In this document: piece after piece, positions 62,593 through 64,000 of the stretch
Position numbering within the stretch: position 1 is the stretch's first letter
Layout of the letters: each line of letters opens with the position of its first letter
NCBI GenBank assembly: GCA_963782555.1
Contig: CAWAKB010000001.1
Span: 434,001 to 498,000, forward strand
Direction: 5' to 3'
DNA: 64,000 nt
DNA from: Hyphomicrobium_A sp963782555
GTDB lineage: Bacteria; Pseudomonadota; Alphaproteobacteria; Rhizobiales; Hyphomicrobiaceae
Notes under the pieces: model-generated
What the model was told of the DNA's origin: nothing
Databases searched by the model: none
The model's input: the letters and a program-made list of their open reading frames with translations, nothing else
Made by a program: the position numbers and the translations under genes

Positions 62593-64000
62593 ATGTTTCT
62601 GTGGGCGCCCGTTTGGGCGATTTGGGCGGCAGTAACGCTTTTCAGCGGCGCGTACTATTGCTCGCTGCCGCCGTCTCCGGACCAGTCGATCTTCGACTAC
62701 ATTGCCTGGCAGGGTCTGCATGGCGTGCATTGGTACGCCGGCAGCTTCGACAGGACATGGCCCGGGAGCCTTCTCATTCACGAGACGGGTATCCGGCTCT
62801 TTGGCGTCCATCCCTGGACGGCTCGGCTGACGGACTTCGTTCTTCTGCAGCCCGCGATCCTGGCCATGTACCGGTTTCTCAAGTCCGCGGATCTGCGTTG
62901 GGCCGCGATCGCCGTCGCCATTTCCTACCCCATCATCTATGTCACGTCCGGCGGGTGGATGGCCGGACATCGCGATATCGTTGCGATGCACTTCTTGATC
63001 GCCGCCTCGGCGATTATCGTCTCATCGATCGATCGGCGGGTCGCGCTGCTGCTGGCCGGAGCTGTGGTCGGCTACGCAGTTCTGCTGCGCCCAACTTATC
63101 TTGCCTTCGCACCCATTCTCTTTTTGGTGTCGGTGTCCGATGTCTTGGTGCCGATCTCCGCGTCGGCTGCTGGATTGACGAAGATTTTTGGAAAGGCGGC
63201 GTGGTTCACGGGCGGTCTCATCGCTTTTCCGGCTCTATTAGCTTTGGGCGGCCTTGCGGCAGGGACGCTCGACGATTGGTTCGCTGAAGGCGTCCGCTTC
63301 GTCCTCGATGTCTATCCCGTCACCGCGCCGCGCCACTGGCTCTACATGCCGTGGCGGCTCTTGGTGGACATCAAGATCCATATGCTCTGGCCGGCAATCG
63401 CTGCCGCAGCTGGTTGCCTGGTTTGGCTTGTGACGGGTCGCGCGCGCGTTCACGGCGTTCTGTTGTTGGGCATGGGCGCCACTGCAATCTTATCGTTCCT
63501 GGTCCAGGGCAAAGGCTTCGGATACCACCTGGGCGGACTGATCCCGCTGTTCGTCTTGGCGACGTTGGGTGGCGCCGAGCTCGGCGTCCGATCTGCCGGC
63601 GGCACGTCACGCGGGCTCGCTGTCGTCATCGCAGGTCTGGCGACGGCAAGTGTCATGGTGTTCGCTGCCGGCACCGCGCGGCGGGTTCAGCACAACCTTC
63701 TCCCGTACGCGGCGCGGGTTCTACACTCAGGCATCAATACGGCTCTGGCCGCTCCGGCCGGCCAAGGCGCACGGGAGGCAATCCGCTCGGAGACCGTCGC
63801 GATCATTCGCAGCGAAAGCGGACCAGACGATCGGTTCTTTCAGTGGGGATGGAATTATGACGTTGGCTTTCGGTCAGAGCGCCTTGCCGCCAGCCGCTAC
63901 ATCAATACGCCGGCGCTTTCGCTCATCACCGATCACCATCCCGAGATCTACAAGAGCTGGATCCGGCGGTTTGCGCACGATCTGGCAGAGACAAACCCGA
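62593..64000 (+). CDS. Polytopic glycosyltransferase-like membrane protein, 3' end outside window
   Basis: From the ATG at 62593 (GGGGAGAG upstream) the frame stays open for 469 codons to the right edge. The visible part has about ten hydrophobic segments, and an early periplasmic loop with FDYIAWQGLHGVHWY and GSFDRTWPGSLL that resembles the first loop of GT-C transferases of the ArnT/PMT type. The soluble part near the edge contains FFQWGWNYDVGFRSERLAASRYINT, similar to the C-terminal domain of such enzymes. It probably moves a sugar from a polyprenyl carrier. Codon use is somewhat more AT-tolerant than in the rest of the window, which may signal transfer. Confidence 0.65.
   Translation, partial: MFLWAPVWAIWAAVTLFSGAYYCSLPPSPDQSIFDYIAWQGLHGVHWYAGSFDRTWPGSLLIHETGIRLFGVHPWTARLTDFVLLQPAILAMYRFLKSADLRWAAIAVAISYPIIYVTSGGWMAGHRDIVAMHFLIAASAIIVSSIDRRVALLLAGAVVGYAVLLRPTYLAFAPILFLVSVSDVLVPISASAAGLTKIFGKAAWFTGGLIAFPALLALGGLAAGTLDDWFAEGVRFVLDVYPVTAPRHWLYMPWRLLVDIKIHMLWPAIAAAAGCLVWLVTGRARVHGVLLLGMGATAILSFLVQGKGFGYHLGGLIPLFVLATLGGAELGVRSAGGTSRGLAVVIAGLATASVMVFAAGTARRVQHNLLPYAARVLHSGINTALAAPAGQGAREAIRSETVAIIRSESGPDDRFFQWGWNYDVGFRSERLAASRYINTPALSLITDHHPEIYKSWIRRFAHDLAETNP

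Overview
The window reads as a chromosomal segment of a GC-rich alphaproteobacterium of the order Hyphomicrobiales, close to Hyphomicrobium. The main evidence is a hydroxypyruvate reductase at 2860-3825 that matches, as I recall it, the Hyphomicrobium methylovorum enzyme (321 residues, catalytic Arg240/Glu269/His287), with a serine-glyoxylate aminotransferase nearby at 8203-9405. Both are serine-cycle enzymes of one-carbon metabolism. The block rnd - lptCA - lptB - rpoN - ptsN, the imuA-imuB-dnaE2 cassette behind a GAAC-N7-GAAC LexA box, and fzlA are further alphaproteobacterial marks. I see no tRNA, rRNA, CRISPR array, insertion sequence or prophage.

Layout. 1-6.6 kb: the end of a heavy-metal RND pump, hprA, and a copper-type locus (pcuC, an outer-membrane protein, a DUF2946 protein). 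6.6-9.8 kb: an amidase, sgaA and a small Cys-rich secreted protein. 9.9-14.4 kb: a compact minus-strand operon encoding a coiled-coil protein, an inner-membrane protein with a periplasmic OmpA domain, a Ras-like GTPase, a histidine kinase and a stand-alone receiver; this is my best candidate for an undescribed system. 14.6-19.4 kb: periplasmic proteins (an orphan TRAP binding protein, a thioredoxin-like protein, DUF1007, ZnuA) and an L,D-transpeptidase. 19.7-25.7 kb: the SOS mutasome imuA-imuB-dnaE2, with single-base frame disruptions in imuB and dnaE2. 25.6-36.3 kb: a cupin, ggt, thiO/thiS/thiG/thiE, a CHAD protein, hemH, and an SPFH protein followed by two NfeD-like proteins. 36.3-45 kb: sugar-phosphate and envelope genes (kdsD-type isomerase, beta-barrel protein, galU, galE, lytic transglycosylase), speE and a GT4 glycosyltransferase. 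45-51 kb: a hydrolase, a duplicated small secreted protein, a SLOG-fold protein, an HPF-cold-shock fusion, a permuted papain-fold protein and an Ala/Glu/Lys-rich repeat protein. 51-61.4 kb: an epimerase, queG, fzlA, uppP, ptsN, rpoN, lptB, an LptC-LptA-LptA fusion and rnd. 61.6-64 kb: two membrane proteins, the last cut by the window edge.

Cell-envelope functions dominate: LPS export and precursor sugars (lptB, lptCA, kdsD, galU, galE), peptidoglycan turnover and carrier recycling (L,D-transpeptidase, lytic transglycosylase, uppP), division (fzlA) and an OmpA-linked signalling operon. Four genes (imuB, dnaE2, the membrane protein at 29138-29912 and the SPFH gene at 34333-35326) each appear to carry exactly one extra base. 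Systematic sequencing error is therefore a serious alternative to true gene decay, and any claim about broken genes should be read with that in mind.
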